Assembly: GCA_947650365.1 (NCBI GenBank)
Contig: OX393549.1
Span: 98,018,016 to 98,082,015 of the forward strand
Direction: 5' to 3'
Length of the DNA stretch: 64,000 nucleotides
Source: Chamaelirium japonicum
Taxonomy: Eukaryota > Streptophyta > Magnoliopsida > Liliales > Melanthiaceae
How positions within the stretch are numbered: the stretch's first letter is position 1; every line of letters begins with the position of its first letter. The notes beneath the pieces were generated by a model that had not been told where the DNA came from, made no database searches, and saw only the letters and a program-made list of their open reading frames with translations. This document shows, in pieces, positions 22,998 through 33,828 of the stretch. A program made the position numbers and the translations under genes.

Positions 22998-23541
22998 ACG
23001 GAATCTGAAACTTGGGCGGGTTGACCGGCCCCGACCCGACCCGAGCTCAACCCGATTTTGGGTCGGGTTTTGACTCATTCTTTTGAAGATTGGGTTGGGT
23101 TCGGATTGGAAAAAGGACAACCCGTACTAAATTTGAGGCCAAGGGGTCTGCCAATCCGACCCAACTGGAACCCAAGTTGAGTCTACAATGTCACCTAATA
23201 GACCCCATGGATCCTATTCCTAAACCCACATGGATCATATTGATAACTCAAAGGGACACAAAATGTCAAATGGTGCATGTAAAAGACACCTTATTAGTGA
23301 GGAGTAATACGAATCAGGTTTCTTTTTCCTAGTATTTTGTTTTTTTAAAATTCAAAACTTTCAACTAGTGTTACGAATCCGCTCAGCATGACTCAACCCA
23401 CCAAATTGTGCTAACTTGGGCTTGGAAATTTGGGCTCGGGTTGGGTAGCGTATGTTGAAGGATGGGTTGGGTTGGTTTAAAGGGCTGAGCGTTCGAGTAC
23501 TCAGGTTGAGCTTAGGTTGACCTAACACAACCACAGCCCTA
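22998..23541. mobile_element. GGGTTGGG-family TIR element, inverted copy 2, upstream of deacetylase
   Basis: This is homologous to the reverse complement of 18027-18592. The shared blocks read GGCCAAGGGGTC, GAACCCAAGTTGAGT, ATGTCACCT and ATGGATCCTATTCC in the same order. The right end is CAGCCCTA and the left end resembles AACTTGGGC.GGTTGA. It begins about 209 bases upstream of the deacetylase ATG, so it overlaps the probable promoter or leader. A TATAAATA/TATTTATA sequence sits between it and the ATG at about 22932. Confidence 0.6.
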
Positions 23542-23584
23542 GATGGCATAGTGCTGTTTGGGTTTTCTTTAAAATCTTTTTTTT

Positions 23585-24255
23585 TTAGTAGGGGGGGCCT
23601 TAGCCATAAGTCCTTTTAAGATAACCCTTTTGAGATAAGGATAGACAACATTTCGGTTTTGCATCAGGTTCCTCCCCGAAATATCCTATTACAGCAAGTG
23701 TCGCCAACAATCGGTTTGACTTTTTCAAACATCCAAATTATAAAAATACCCCTATCCTATTTGCTACGGTATTATGTAGACTTTTACTTCGGTGATTCAC
23801 CATGGCAAAGAGGAATAATCTTTACAAATTGTTACTTTTTGCTACAATAATTTTACTATAGCATAAATTTTTTAAAAGAAATATTTATCAAAAAAAAATG
23901 TTAATGTGACTTCATTGTAGCAAAGAGTAACAATATGCACAAATTGTTATTCTTTGCTACATTGTTTCACTGTGGCAAAATAAAAAAAAATACAAGAAGA
24001 TTTTTTTAAAAAAAATGCTACAACGATTTCACTATTGCAAGAGTAATAATCTGCAACACAAAGAGTAATAATTGTTACAGTGATTTGTGTTAACATCCGA
24101 ATTCGATATGCTTTCCCTGTACAGTCGTATGTAGGGGTAAAACAGATACTTAAAATAAATTAGTTGTGGATGAGACTTTTCACTAAACCAAAATGTTGTA
24201 TGTCCTTTAGCTAACACAGTATCCGCTGCAAGGACTTAAGGCACATTACCCTTTC
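23585..24255. repeat. AT-rich diverged tandem repeats, possible TIR element
   Basis: Several diverged copies of a phrase like AGAGTAAYAAT.TGCACAAATTGTTA.TCTTTGCTACA lie at 23795-24090. Outer sequences CCTTAGCCATAAGTCCTT (left) and the inverse of GTGCCTTAAGTCCTTGC (right) may be degraded inverted ends. No coding potential. Confidence 0.35.
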
Positions 24256-24634
24256 TTTTCCAAAATAATAATTTAGAAATATTTATTTAATCATATAGCA
24301 GAGAATGAAATTTATTTTCAAACGTGGCACTCTAACAACCAATATAGCAGGTCAATGCCAAAGAGCACTCCGCCACGTCGGCAGTATTTTTTTCTTGTAT
24401 CATTGATAAACACGACATTCAGGATGCTTTGTTCATTAAGGCTTCGCTCAATCCTTAATTTAATTAAGAAAAATCTATGCAAATACTATTAATGTTGTTC
24501 CTCACCTTCTAGTACTACAACCTTTTTTAAATGCAGTTCCTCACTTCACACAGGAACATCACCAACTACTATCCCTCCTGGAGGCAAGTAGTTCAAACCA
24601 TCTGGCCAATCTTGCAAGTAACTTCCTTTGTTGT

Positions 24635-24795
24635 ATTGAAATTTTCTTAACCCCAAACCTCTAGTTATAGGGAAAGGGCGTGCACGTGGACAACAAACGA
24701 AGGGCGGGGATGCCACACCCGGGTGAGTCTCAGACCTGGCTCTGATACCATATTGAAATTTTCTTAACCCCAAAACTCTAGTTACAAGGAAAGGT
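24635..24795. repeat. 42-bp direct repeats flanking a primer-site-like sequence
   Basis: ATTGAAATTTTCTTAACCCC occurs at 24635 and 24752, extended to about 42 bases with few differences. Between them, on the minus strand, lies TGGTATCAGAGCCAGG, the classic tRNA-Met primer-site sequence, next to a TCTGAGACTCACCCG segment. It may be a SINE-like or LTR-derived repeat. Its class is uncertain. Confidence 0.5.
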
Positions 24796-26748
24796 CCCAG
24801 TATAGTATTTAGGTAACTTTCAATCCACCCATAACCGATGTGGGACTAAAAAAATATCACACGCTCCCTCACGTGGACAACAAACACCAACACACTTCTT
24901 AACATTTCTTTTTAACAATTCTTGGATCATTAATAGTATAGTCCAACCAACTATTGTCTCAACACATTTGCTTCAGCTTTACATGTTGGTATTGTAACTT
25001 ATTATCCATTCAATGTCTTACATCTGATCTTCCTTATATTGTAACCATTTTTTTCATGATCATTGTCTTTTTTTGGACTGGTTAACAAAGAGAGCCATTC
25101 GAATGGGTAAGAAGCATTGTTGTCATTATTATTATTTTTTGAGAACCATCAATTGTTGCATTTGCTTCCCCTCTTCAAGGCTCAGCATCGATCGACCTAT
25201 GGCATTGGCGATTGGGCCATTCTTCTTCTGCCCACCAATGTGCACTCTTTCCAACAATAATTCATTTATGCTTTCAAATCCATGCCATTGTGATGCATGT
25301 CCTCAAACAAAAGAATCCGAGTACCATTTTCTCGGAGTCTACATTCTACTACTACATGTTTTCAACTTATTTTATTGTGATATATGGGGTGGTTATGCCA
25401 TTGAATCTCGCACATGAATGTTATTTTCTTACTCTAGTTGATGATTTTAGTCGTTGTACTTGGGTATTTCTTATGCGACATAAATCCGAAACTAACTATT
25501 TCTTTAAATTATTTTTTACTCTAGTTAAAGCCCAATTCAATTCTATTATGTAGTCCATCCGTACCGATAATAAAAGTGATTTTTCTTCATTAGCATATAT
25601 CATCAATATTTTTGTGTATCTACACCACAACAAATTAATGTTGCTGAAAGACAGCATCGTCATTTACCTGAAGTAACTCGTGCATTATGCTTTCAAGTAA
25701 ATATACTTTCATTTTGGGGTGATTGCATACTAACTGCCACATATCTTATTAATCATTTACCCACAAAGATTTTGAATTGGATAAACCCCATGAACTTCTA
25801 TTGGGTTCACCGCTAAAATATCAACATTTGAGAGTTCTTGGCTGCCTTTGTTGTGCCCATCATACAACTCATATACATAAATTTATTCAAGAGTTCACGT
25901 ACTGATGTATTTTCATTGGTTACCCTCACAGACAGGGGAAAACTTTTAGCACATCATGCGTATCATACAACCGCCACTGTGATTCAAAAGACATGGGGTA
26001 GCAGGCCCCAACACATGGGGGTAGTGGCCCCCATACCAACACTCAGAGCGTGTGATAGGCTCTGGGGGCAGCGGGCCCCGCGACTATATGGTATGGTGGA
26101 CGTGCTTAAAATTTTCCTCACAGACAGAACCCACATGGTCTAGATAACCATTCTATTTTTTATAGTCAGGATGCCATCTTTCACTAACAAAGTTTTCCTT
26201 TCATCCACCTCTCCTACAGTGATATTCCAACACCCATTTCTCTTCCCTTCACTCTGCCGGCTATTTTGCATGCGCCAAATCTTCGTAATGCTCCTCAGAC
26301 ACCCATTAAAGGAGACTTTTTTTGAGAATCCCACTCAGTGAGATAAGGGGGGCTATAATCATGAAGATGGTCTAGATTATACGGAGACATTTTCCCATGT
26401 AGTTAAGCTTGTTACTGTTCGATGTTTCCTAGTTATTGCCACCAGCAGGGTGGCCTCTCAACCAATTTGATGTCTAGAATTCTTTCCTTCATGGTGGCCT
26501 ACATGAAGATGTTTATATGAAAATTCCACATGCTTTTTCTCATAAGGAGGAGCATTGTGTTTGTCGGCTACACGAGTCCCTCATCAAGCTTAAACACGCT
26601 TTATGTGAGTGGTTCTCAAAATTTTCTAATGCACTCCAAGTAGATGGTTTCAATAAATCAAAAGCATATATATTATTCACTTTTCTTTGATAAAATTGGT
26701 TCATCACAAACTTATGCAGTAGTGTATGTAAATGATATAGTAATTACT

Positions 26749-26965
26749 GAAGTACTTCGAAGCCTTGAGATTTTTAATGCTTTTGCTTTTTGTCTAGAGC
26801 TTTTGGGCTCTTCTAGATAGGTCGTCTTGGTCGGGATTCCTGTAAGCATAATCTGTGTCATTTGGGCATATGTTTTATATTTTTCTTATTTTAATAAACA
26901 GGTAGGGGTTTAGGCTGAACCCCCCACTCTCCGAGAGGCCAAGATTTCTCAAAAAAGAAAAAAAA
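26749..26965 (+). mobile_element. Small poly(A) retroposon (SINE or LINE 3' end)
   Basis: A 217-bp insertion into copia-2 ends in an A-rich tail. It is flanked by 15-bp direct repeats GATATAGTAATTACT (26734-26748) and GATATAGTAATTATT (26966-26980). The TSD plus poly(A) tail is diagnostic of LINE-type retrotransposition. Its 3' part (TTATTTTAATAAACAGGTAG and GAGAGGCC.AGATTTCTCAAA) recurs on the minus strand at 54852-54955. Confidence 0.85.
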
Positions 26966-28659
26966 GATATAGTAATTATTGAAAAATAACTCCACTGCCA
27001 CCGGTTCTCTTAAAAATGCTTTGTGTTCCCAATTTCACATTAAGGACCTATGTCCTCTTCATTATTTTTTGAGAGTGGAAGTACTTCGAACTAAAAAGGG
27101 TATTCTCCTAAAACAACGGAAATAAACTCTTGAAATCCTCCGAGACATGGGACTTCTTGCCGTAAAGCCTCACCCTTTTCGATGGAACATAACCCAAAAT
27201 TAACTTCAAATGATGGGCAACTTTTAGATAATCCAACTTAACTTTAGTTAATCCAACTTCCTACCACTGCTTAATTTGAAGACTAATTTATCCCACTATC
27301 ACCAGACTTGAGATTGTCTACTAAGTTCACATTCTCAGCCAATTCATGGATTCAACTTGAAAGCCACATTTGGATGTTGTGCATTTTCTATGCTATTTGA
27401 GAGGTTCTCCGGGCCAAGGAATTCTTCTACCAGTATTTAGTCGCTTACATCTCTCCTCTCATTGTGATTCAGGTTGGGCAAGTTGCACGTTGATTCGTCG
27501 CTCAACTACAGGTTATTATACTACGTTAGGTAGGCGAGAGTCCAATTTCATGGCACACCAAAAAACAACAATCCATATCTAGAACTTCAGCTGAAGTTAA
27601 TTATAGGTCAATGGCAGTGGTTACTTGCGAGCTCACATGGATGCGTTACTTGCTTTTAGATCATAGTATTTCTCATAATGAATCCATGACACTCCACTGT
27701 GATAATAAAGCCGCGCTTCACATTGTTGTGAAACCCGTCTACCATGACAGAACCAAACATATTGAGCTCATTTGTCATTTAGTCACGAGAAAATCCAAAG
27801 GGCTCATTCGCACAGCTCATATTTCAACAAATCTACAATCTGTAGATATCTAATAGTCTAATCTAATCTAATAGTATACTATAATATTAAAATGGAAGCC
27901 TCACAAAGATATTTCGCCATGCAGCACCATATTTAATTAAAAGAGAGTTTGAAAAATGGCCTAACAATATAGAAGAATGAGTTGGTCCTTTGGGATTCCA
28001 AAATGTTCACAGTAATCCATGACCATTCGGTATTGAATCGTCCCACTCTTAACTTGGAATTAAGAGCCCACCCTTCGATCTAAACTTTCTCCTGTGTAAA
28101 CACATTAAAAATGCAAAGAGCCTTTGACTCCACCTGTTGGCCTCTTATTTGGTCTCTCTCTCTCTCAATAAATATAAGGGCCAGTTGAACCCCCCACCAT
28201 CACATACACAATATGTGGGAGCAGAATGGGAGAAAATTAGATTCAATATATTCCGCCCCCCTCTAGGTCTATCACTGTTGAAACCATGTACAACGACCCT
28301 CGTGGCCATGTCTCCTGCATCTAGCAGTCTTTCCTCTTCGAGCTCTCCAAATCCACTAAACTCCTCACCAACGAGATGCAGACGGCCTCTTCCGCATCGC
28401 CTCGAGTTCCACAGAAGCATCCCATAAGATCACCCCTCTATCTCCATTGCGTCTCAGAGCTCGTTACACTTTGCTCTCATTTGGAACGTCTAATGCAATG
28501 TACAAAAGGTGGGGTAGAAGAGGAGGTCCATCGAGAAAGAAGCAAGATGTGTGATACAATTTTATGCCTAGATTTACTACTTTTTGTGTGCATTGTCTTG
28601 GTGATGATTCATTTGGAATTAATTGCATGCTCAGATTTACTATCATAGTAGATCTCTTT

Positions 28660-29160
28660 CTCATTATTGGTTTCGATGCTGGCCAAATAGGAACACCCGA
28701 CAAGCCGAAGCATTGACCTAATGATGGCATAACCGAATATGAGGAGTTCATGCTATCATCAAAAGTCAATTAAATAATAGGTGTCCCTAATGGAATATTA
28801 TCCTAACAAGGTCGCTTGGACCCGAGGGGCTAAAACACAGAAAATAAAATTATCTCATCGGGGTTTGATATGAAATATAAAGAATGATTAAATGAAGTAA
28901 CCAAACAACTGAATCAAGTTCAGGGTCCGACCCCTGAACCTGACTAGCACAGCATAGGTCCTCTGACTTCCTTCGCAAGGTTCCTCTCCTTTGTTGCCCT
29001 CGCAAATACTTTGTCGGATCGTTATCATCCTCCAAGGTTCCTCTTGTCCTCCCGATACTGAATCTAAGAGGCAAGTCCTTCTTAATCTGTGACCAAAAAA
29101 GTTCTACTTTCTGTTTTCCAGAGCTCGATTGAGTCTTCTGGAAATCAACTCTAGTCAAGC
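28660..29160. repeat. Copia leader fragment inside Helitron A
   Basis: Similar to the leader of the copia element at 39238-50176 (about 47105-47450). Shared blocks are TATTGGTTTCGATG, GGTGGCATAACCGA (as GATGGCATAACCGA), an AGGTGTC.CTAATG-like block and the palindrome GTTCAGGG.CCCTGAAC. It comes from a related but different copia copy, and was probably captured by the Helitron. Confidence 0.6.
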
Positions 29161-29305
29161 CAACTCTACTCTCTGTCTACATGTATAAGCACTCCTCGGC
29201 CTGTCGAGAGTAGCTCTACTTTTTAAGAGTTAGTGGATTGAAAGGTTGCGTCTTACCACATGAAGACGTAGGCTTCGACCGAACTTCGTCATCACATCCT
29301 GTGTC

Positions 29306-29307
<2 letters not shown>

Positions 29308-29338
<31 letters not shown>
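29308..29338. repeat. (CT)n microsatellite
   Basis: About 15 uninterrupted CT units. A second shorter CT run is at 29631-29647. Confidence 0.9.
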
Positions 29339-29340
<2 letters not shown>

Positions 29341-30091
29341 CAACAGTGTCTGTGTGACAGCTCAGTAGACGACAGTTCAGCATCCTACAGTGCATTGCAT
29401 TCAAAGTCAATAATCAATCGACTGTTGGCAGAAAATCGTATGACGGCCGTAATTTCCCCCCACATCTTTCGCTCAATTAGTTCTATGGGACAATAGTTTT
29501 TATTATTTCTTCCCATGCATGGCACGGGTTCAATACTAGTATAATACTAAAATGAAACCCTCTCTCCGTGTTGTAACATGTGGACCTCTCTATGGAGGAG
29601 CAAGGATCCTTCTCCCGTGTGTGAAAGCGGCTCTCTCTCTCTCTCTTACAAGTGATCACACCCGGGCAAGTGCATCACCCTCACTCAAGATTGCACACTT
29701 TTTAAGACGACTGTGATGTCGTATGTGCTAAGTGGCATGCATCAAGTTCATCGGGGTATTGTCGGGGTTGTTTCTTACTAGTATTTACTAAAATTCTTGG
29801 CAAAGAAAAACTCGGCAAATTGGGTGTTCTCAATGTCCACACTCCATCTTTAAGGGGGAGTATAAGATACTTGCCTGTTGAATTTCAAATCTTTTATTTA
29901 AAACTCTCTATTGTTAGAGCATCAATAGCGGACTAGCTACTCCACTGCCTTGGCCCTTTGGCTAGCCAAATGCTTTAAAAACTGCTACGGTGGACTAGCT
30001 ATCATGCTAGCTAAAGACACCGATCAGTATCCCACTAGCTACTTCTAGCTATCCGAGTACTGATTGGTATATGGACCCCATGAATGATTTT

Positions 30092-31776
30092 TGTTTGGGT
30101 ATATTTTCGCTGGCTCGTGCAGTCGACCTGCAAGACATAGAAAGAGTGAGAATGACTGGCTCCCTTAGGAGCACAAACCCTCCGACGCTCAAGTCAGTGA
30201 AGGTACGGGCAAGGGAAAGCTAAAGTAGTTGGAAAGCGTTAGAGTTTCTGAGTTTCGAACTTGTACTTTGGAGCCAGGGGGGTTACCTTTATAGCTTTTT
30301 GCAAACCGTCAGGAGTTGACACGTGGCGACATCTTCTCGCACCTTCTATGCCCCCATGTGCCAGCCCATATGGGTTCTTTATGACCTTTGTCATTTAGCC
30401 TGCCAGGCGGTGGTAAAGGGGGATGTACCGGTCTTGTCTTTGCCAGGTGGAGATTCTGGAAAGCTCTAGTCTGGGAGGTCCTAGATCAATTTTTGCCGGC
30501 TTCCGTGGACTGCAATCATCCACGTAGTTTCATGGGGGTGATGACACATGTCGGTTCATTACCGCCTTATTATGGGCGACCTCTGCGGGTAAGAGGACGA
30601 GCTCTTGGTCAGGGGAGAGGAACCTTCATAACCTTTTCTACCACAAAAGGGCGAACTCTTTGGCCATTGCATGATCATGTGAGCTCTTGAGCGATCTGTG
30701 GGTGCGGAGTTTGGCAAGCTCCTTAGTGGGCCGGGGGTGTTCGTAGGTATCATTCTAAGCTTCCTATTAGCAAAATGGGGTGATCTCTTGGCGTCGAGCT
30801 GGTCGCATGTGGTCAGGGTCAGCCCTGGGCGGGTTGCAAGCCACGGCCACACGCAACCTCTGTCCAAGGGACGCAATGATCCGCTACTGCAAGCCCTGGG
30901 CGGGCTATGAGCACCGGCCACTGGGCGACCTCTACCATATGCGAGCTAGTCGCATGTGGTCAGGGTCAGCATTGAGCAGGCTGTAAGCCACAACCACAGG
31001 CGGCCTCTGAAGAAGAAGGGGCAAGCTCTTCGGCTATTTGCATGCTCAAGCAAGCTCCTGAGCGAGCTGTGGGTGTTCGTAGATATCATTCTAAGTTTCT
31101 TATTAGCAAAAGGGGGTGATCTCTTGGCGTGCGAGCTGGTCGCATGTGGTCAGGGTCAGCCCTAGGTGGGCTGCAAGCCACGGCCACAGGTGGCCACTGT
31201 CCAAGGGACGCAACGATCCGCTACTGCAAGCGCTGGGTAGGCTACGAGCACCGACCACTGGGCGACCTCTACCATATGCAAGCTAGTCGCATGTGATCAG
31301 GGTCAGTCCTGGGTGGGCTGCGACCTCGCAGTCTTTGGTTGAACCGAAGGAGGTCTAGTCTCTGCGCTACAGGGAACGGTACAGTGTCCTCGCGCCTCTT
31401 GTGCTCGCGAAGTTCACGAAGGTGTGCCCCAAGTTGCTTCCACCCCTAAAATCCATGGGAAGATACACAGAGTTGTATTTCGTGGCGTCGCCTCCTTGTT
31501 GCTTCAGAGTCTTCCCTCAGTAGTGCTCGTCGATCAGCTTTCGAAGTTGCTCCTTGCTTAGCTTGTTCGGGGAGGCTCTTGATCATGAGGGTAGTGTTCC
31601 CAATGGCAGCTCCTCCACTACCAGCCTCCTCCTCTCTGAACTCGAAGCCCTCGGCGGGGAACCGGAGAGGATTCCTCCTGTATCTCGGAAATGACTTCTT
31701 TCTTCCAGTGAGGCCATCGCTCCACCCTTGCGGCCTCTACTTGGTCCGATCTTTGCCGATTTTTCATGGACCAACA
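30092..31776 (-). repeat. Gypsy 3' LTR (left copy)
   Basis: 1685 bp, TGTTTGGG to CCAACA on the plus strand. It matches the right LTR along its length. Internally it repeats the block GCGAGCTNGTCGCATGTGGT with CAGGGTCAGC several times (30800-31320). By eye about 20-25 differences from the other LTR occur in the first 210 aligned bases. Open frames across it are not genes. Confidence 0.9.
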
Positions 31777-31795
31777 TTACCCCCTCCTGAGGGAG
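31777..31795 (-). other. Gypsy polypurine tract
   Basis: Read on the minus strand, the sequence next to the 3' LTR is CCTCAGGAGGGGGTAA, a purine-rich primer for plus-strand DNA synthesis. Confidence 0.6.
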
Positions 31796-31939
31796 CGGTT
31801 AGGCATGGCCCTGCTCACTCAGGAGTCTCAAATTCTCCTAGATGTTCTGGCTATTCGCGGCTAAATACGGGTCTCGGGCGGGTCATGTGCTCCAACCGCG
31901 GGGCAGACTCTTATCGACATTGCTTCCCGCTCCTTCTTC

Positions 31940-32705
31940 ACTCCGAGGAAGATGTTGCTCCGTCCAAGGGACGCAGCGATCCGCTACTACAAGCGTCGAG
32001 CGGGGTAGCCGTGGGTGACCTCCTCCGCGTGCGAGCTAGTCGCATGTGGTCGAGGTCAGCTCCGGGCAGGCTGTTGGCACCAGCCATAGGTGGCCTTTCG
32101 TAGAGAGCTTTGACTCGCAGTACCTCATGAATGAATTCTCAAGGATGATGCTGCTATGTCCAAGGGACACAACTATCCACTACTGCAAGCGCCGAGCAGA
32201 CCGTGAGCACTAGCCGCGGGTGACCTCCTCCGCGTGCGAGCGCATGCGGTCGAGGTTAGCTCCGGGCAGGCTGTTGGCACCATCTACATGCGGCTTTGTG
32301 TAGAGAGCTTTGACTCACAGTACCTTGTGAATGAGGTCTTGAGGATAATGCTGCTCTATCCAAGGGACACAGCTATCCGCTACTGCAAGTGCCGAGCGGG
32401 CCGTGAGCACCAGCCGCGGGCGACCTCCTCCGCGTGCGAGCTAGTCACATGCGATCGGGGTCAACTCCGAGCGGCCTGTTGGCACCAACTACAGGCGGCC
32501 TTGCGTAGAGAGCTTTGACTCGCAGTAACTCGTGAATGAGGTCTTGAGGATGCTGCTGCTTTGTCCAAGGGACGCAGCTATCCGCTACTGCAAGCGCCGG
32601 GCGGGCTGTGAGCACCAGCTGTGGGCGACTTCCTCCGCGTGCGAGCTAGTCGCATGTGGTCGGGGTCAGCTCCGGGTGAGCTGTTGGCACCAGCCACAGA
32701 TTCGT
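31940..32705. repeat. About 200-bp tandem repeats in the gypsy 3' region
   Basis: Four units in a row. TCCAAGGGAC recurs at 31963, 32159, 32359 and 32564 (spacing 196, 200 and 205). Each has a CGCAGCGATCCGCTACTGCAAGC-like stretch, GCGTGCGAGCTAGTCGCATG and CTGTTGGCACCAGC. Parts of this unit also occur inside the LTRs. Tat-lineage elements are known for tandem arrays in this untranslated region. Confidence 0.85.
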
Positions 32706-33828
32706 ATCTCCGCCCGTTGTATTGCATTAAATACGACACAGGATCGAGGCCCGAGGCACCGAATCTCATCATGAGATCTCTGGTACCGCTGTGTCGCATG
32801 TCACTCTTTGGGTGGTCAGGGTCCCGACAAAGGGGACGTCGCTGGCGTCGCCTCAGTTTTTGTCCACGCGTGAGGACACGCGTCGCGCTCTGAAGGGGAG
32901 GCAAAATCTGTCGCATCGGTCACTGCTGTGCTGCCTCGTCTGCACCCAATCATTATATGCCGCCCGGTTCACCTGTCTTCAATGCGCCTATAAATAGGGG
33001 GTGGGTGAGGATTTTTACTTCTTACTACCGCAATAATTCTCCCTTGTAGCTTGCCTTTTTCTATTCTGCTTTTTCTGTCTGTGAGTTTACCTTTGAAGCC
33101 ATTTCAACGATCTCGAGGATCATACCCCGGGCGAGGCAGCTAATTCACTTTAAGAAAACTCCGATCTAAAAAGAAGATGTAAGCGAAAAACACGATATGC
33201 ATGATAAAAACCCGATATGATCTCTGAGCTCGGAAAAACAGAAAACCTTAAATCAAATAACGCGAAAACTTCCTATGCTCAGAGATTCAAAACTGTATTT
33301 TTAAGGAAAACTAAAGTGCTAGCTACCTCTTGCCTGGTTAACTCCCCCCTGAGATCCTGGTTACTGGACATGCCCTCAGCTAGACTTGGTGACCTCGCAC
33401 TTGTCTGTGATTCCGCCAAATCCGAGCTTCGAGGGGTTACCAAGGGATGTTCGGGTCGCCTGAGAGGGGGAGTCGTCCTTTCAGGTTTACCTAAAATGCC
33501 TCGGGGTGCTCCCGTTCATGGCATGTGAACACGAAGGACCCCGGTCATGTTTAAAGTCCCTTAGACAGCGGACTACCCCAACGATCTCATGGTCACTCGA
33601 GACGACCACTGAGAACCCCGATCTAGCTTTAAGTTCGCATAACGGCGGATTATATCTTGAGGGTGCCATATGCAAGCTGGCTGCGTCCAATCTAGTTCTT
33701 CATTACTCTCCTACGAGCTTGTTGTTTATCGTCGAGCATACTAAGAGGTATTTCATTTCAAACTAGTCTATTCTTTATTTTCAGAATACAATTTACAAGA
33801 GGGCGCTTAGGCGCAATGCATAATACTT
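32706..33828. other. Gypsy 3' untranslated region
   Basis: No retroelement domain. On the plus strand a TATAAATAG at 32989-32997 follows GC-rich DNA and is followed by a pyrimidine-rich stretch. This is promoter-like but unproven, and it faces opposite to the element. Confidence 0.4.

Larger units (their letters stand above)
27867..29539 (+). mobile_element. Helitron A, nested in Helitron B
   Basis: Begins TCTAATAGTATACTATAATA after an A and ends CTAG before a T. Eleven bases before the end is a GC hairpin, CCCATGC/GCACGGG (29512-29528), the usual Helitron 3' signal. It is non-autonomous, with no Rep/helicase domain. It carries foreign pieces: a GC-richer stretch at about 28250-28520 that I cannot identify, a copia leader fragment (28660-29160) and a CT microsatellite. 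Confidence 0.75.
27849..29781 (+). mobile_element. Helitron B, outer
   Basis: The element starts TCTAATAG right after an A (27848) and ends TTACTAG right before a T (29782), the A|T target rule of Helitrons. Removing the whole block returns the copia-2 RNase H C-terminus to one frame, which fixes both borders. Most of the span is Helitron A; B itself is about 260 bases (27849-27866 plus 29540-29781). I see no clear 3' hairpin, so classification rests on termini, target and similarity to A. Confidence 0.6.
25073..29860 (+). pseudogene. Decayed Ty1/copia polyprotein (copia-2)
   Basis: Domains follow copia order on the plus strand with many stops and frameshifts. They are the pre-integrase LWHWRLGH and CDACPQTK (about 25195-25310), integrase LVDDFSRCTWVFLMRHKSET (about 25434-25493), reverse transcriptase VCRLHESLIKLKHAL (about 26560-26605) and VYVNDIVIT in place of YVDD (about 26723-26748), RNase H SGWASCTLIRRSTTGYYT (about 27470-27525) and LHCDNKAALHI (about 27690-27722). 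The C-terminal end LGVLNVHTPSL lies at 29819-29851. A purine tract AAGGGGGAG (29852-29860) marks the 3' end. A retroposon and two Helitrons interrupt it. Confidence 0.8.

Noticed and set aside
24731-24752. GGCTCTGATACCA as the primer-binding site of an LTR element
   Set aside because: It would serve a minus-strand element, but the nearest copia (25073-29860) is on the plus strand and no LTR borders were found beside it.
30388-32916. Open frames of 60-174 codons in the gypsy LTR and 3' repeats (and the equivalents at 53386-54554)
   Set aside because: They lie in LTR or tandem-repeat DNA, similar frames recur in each repeat copy, and none has a recognised domain.
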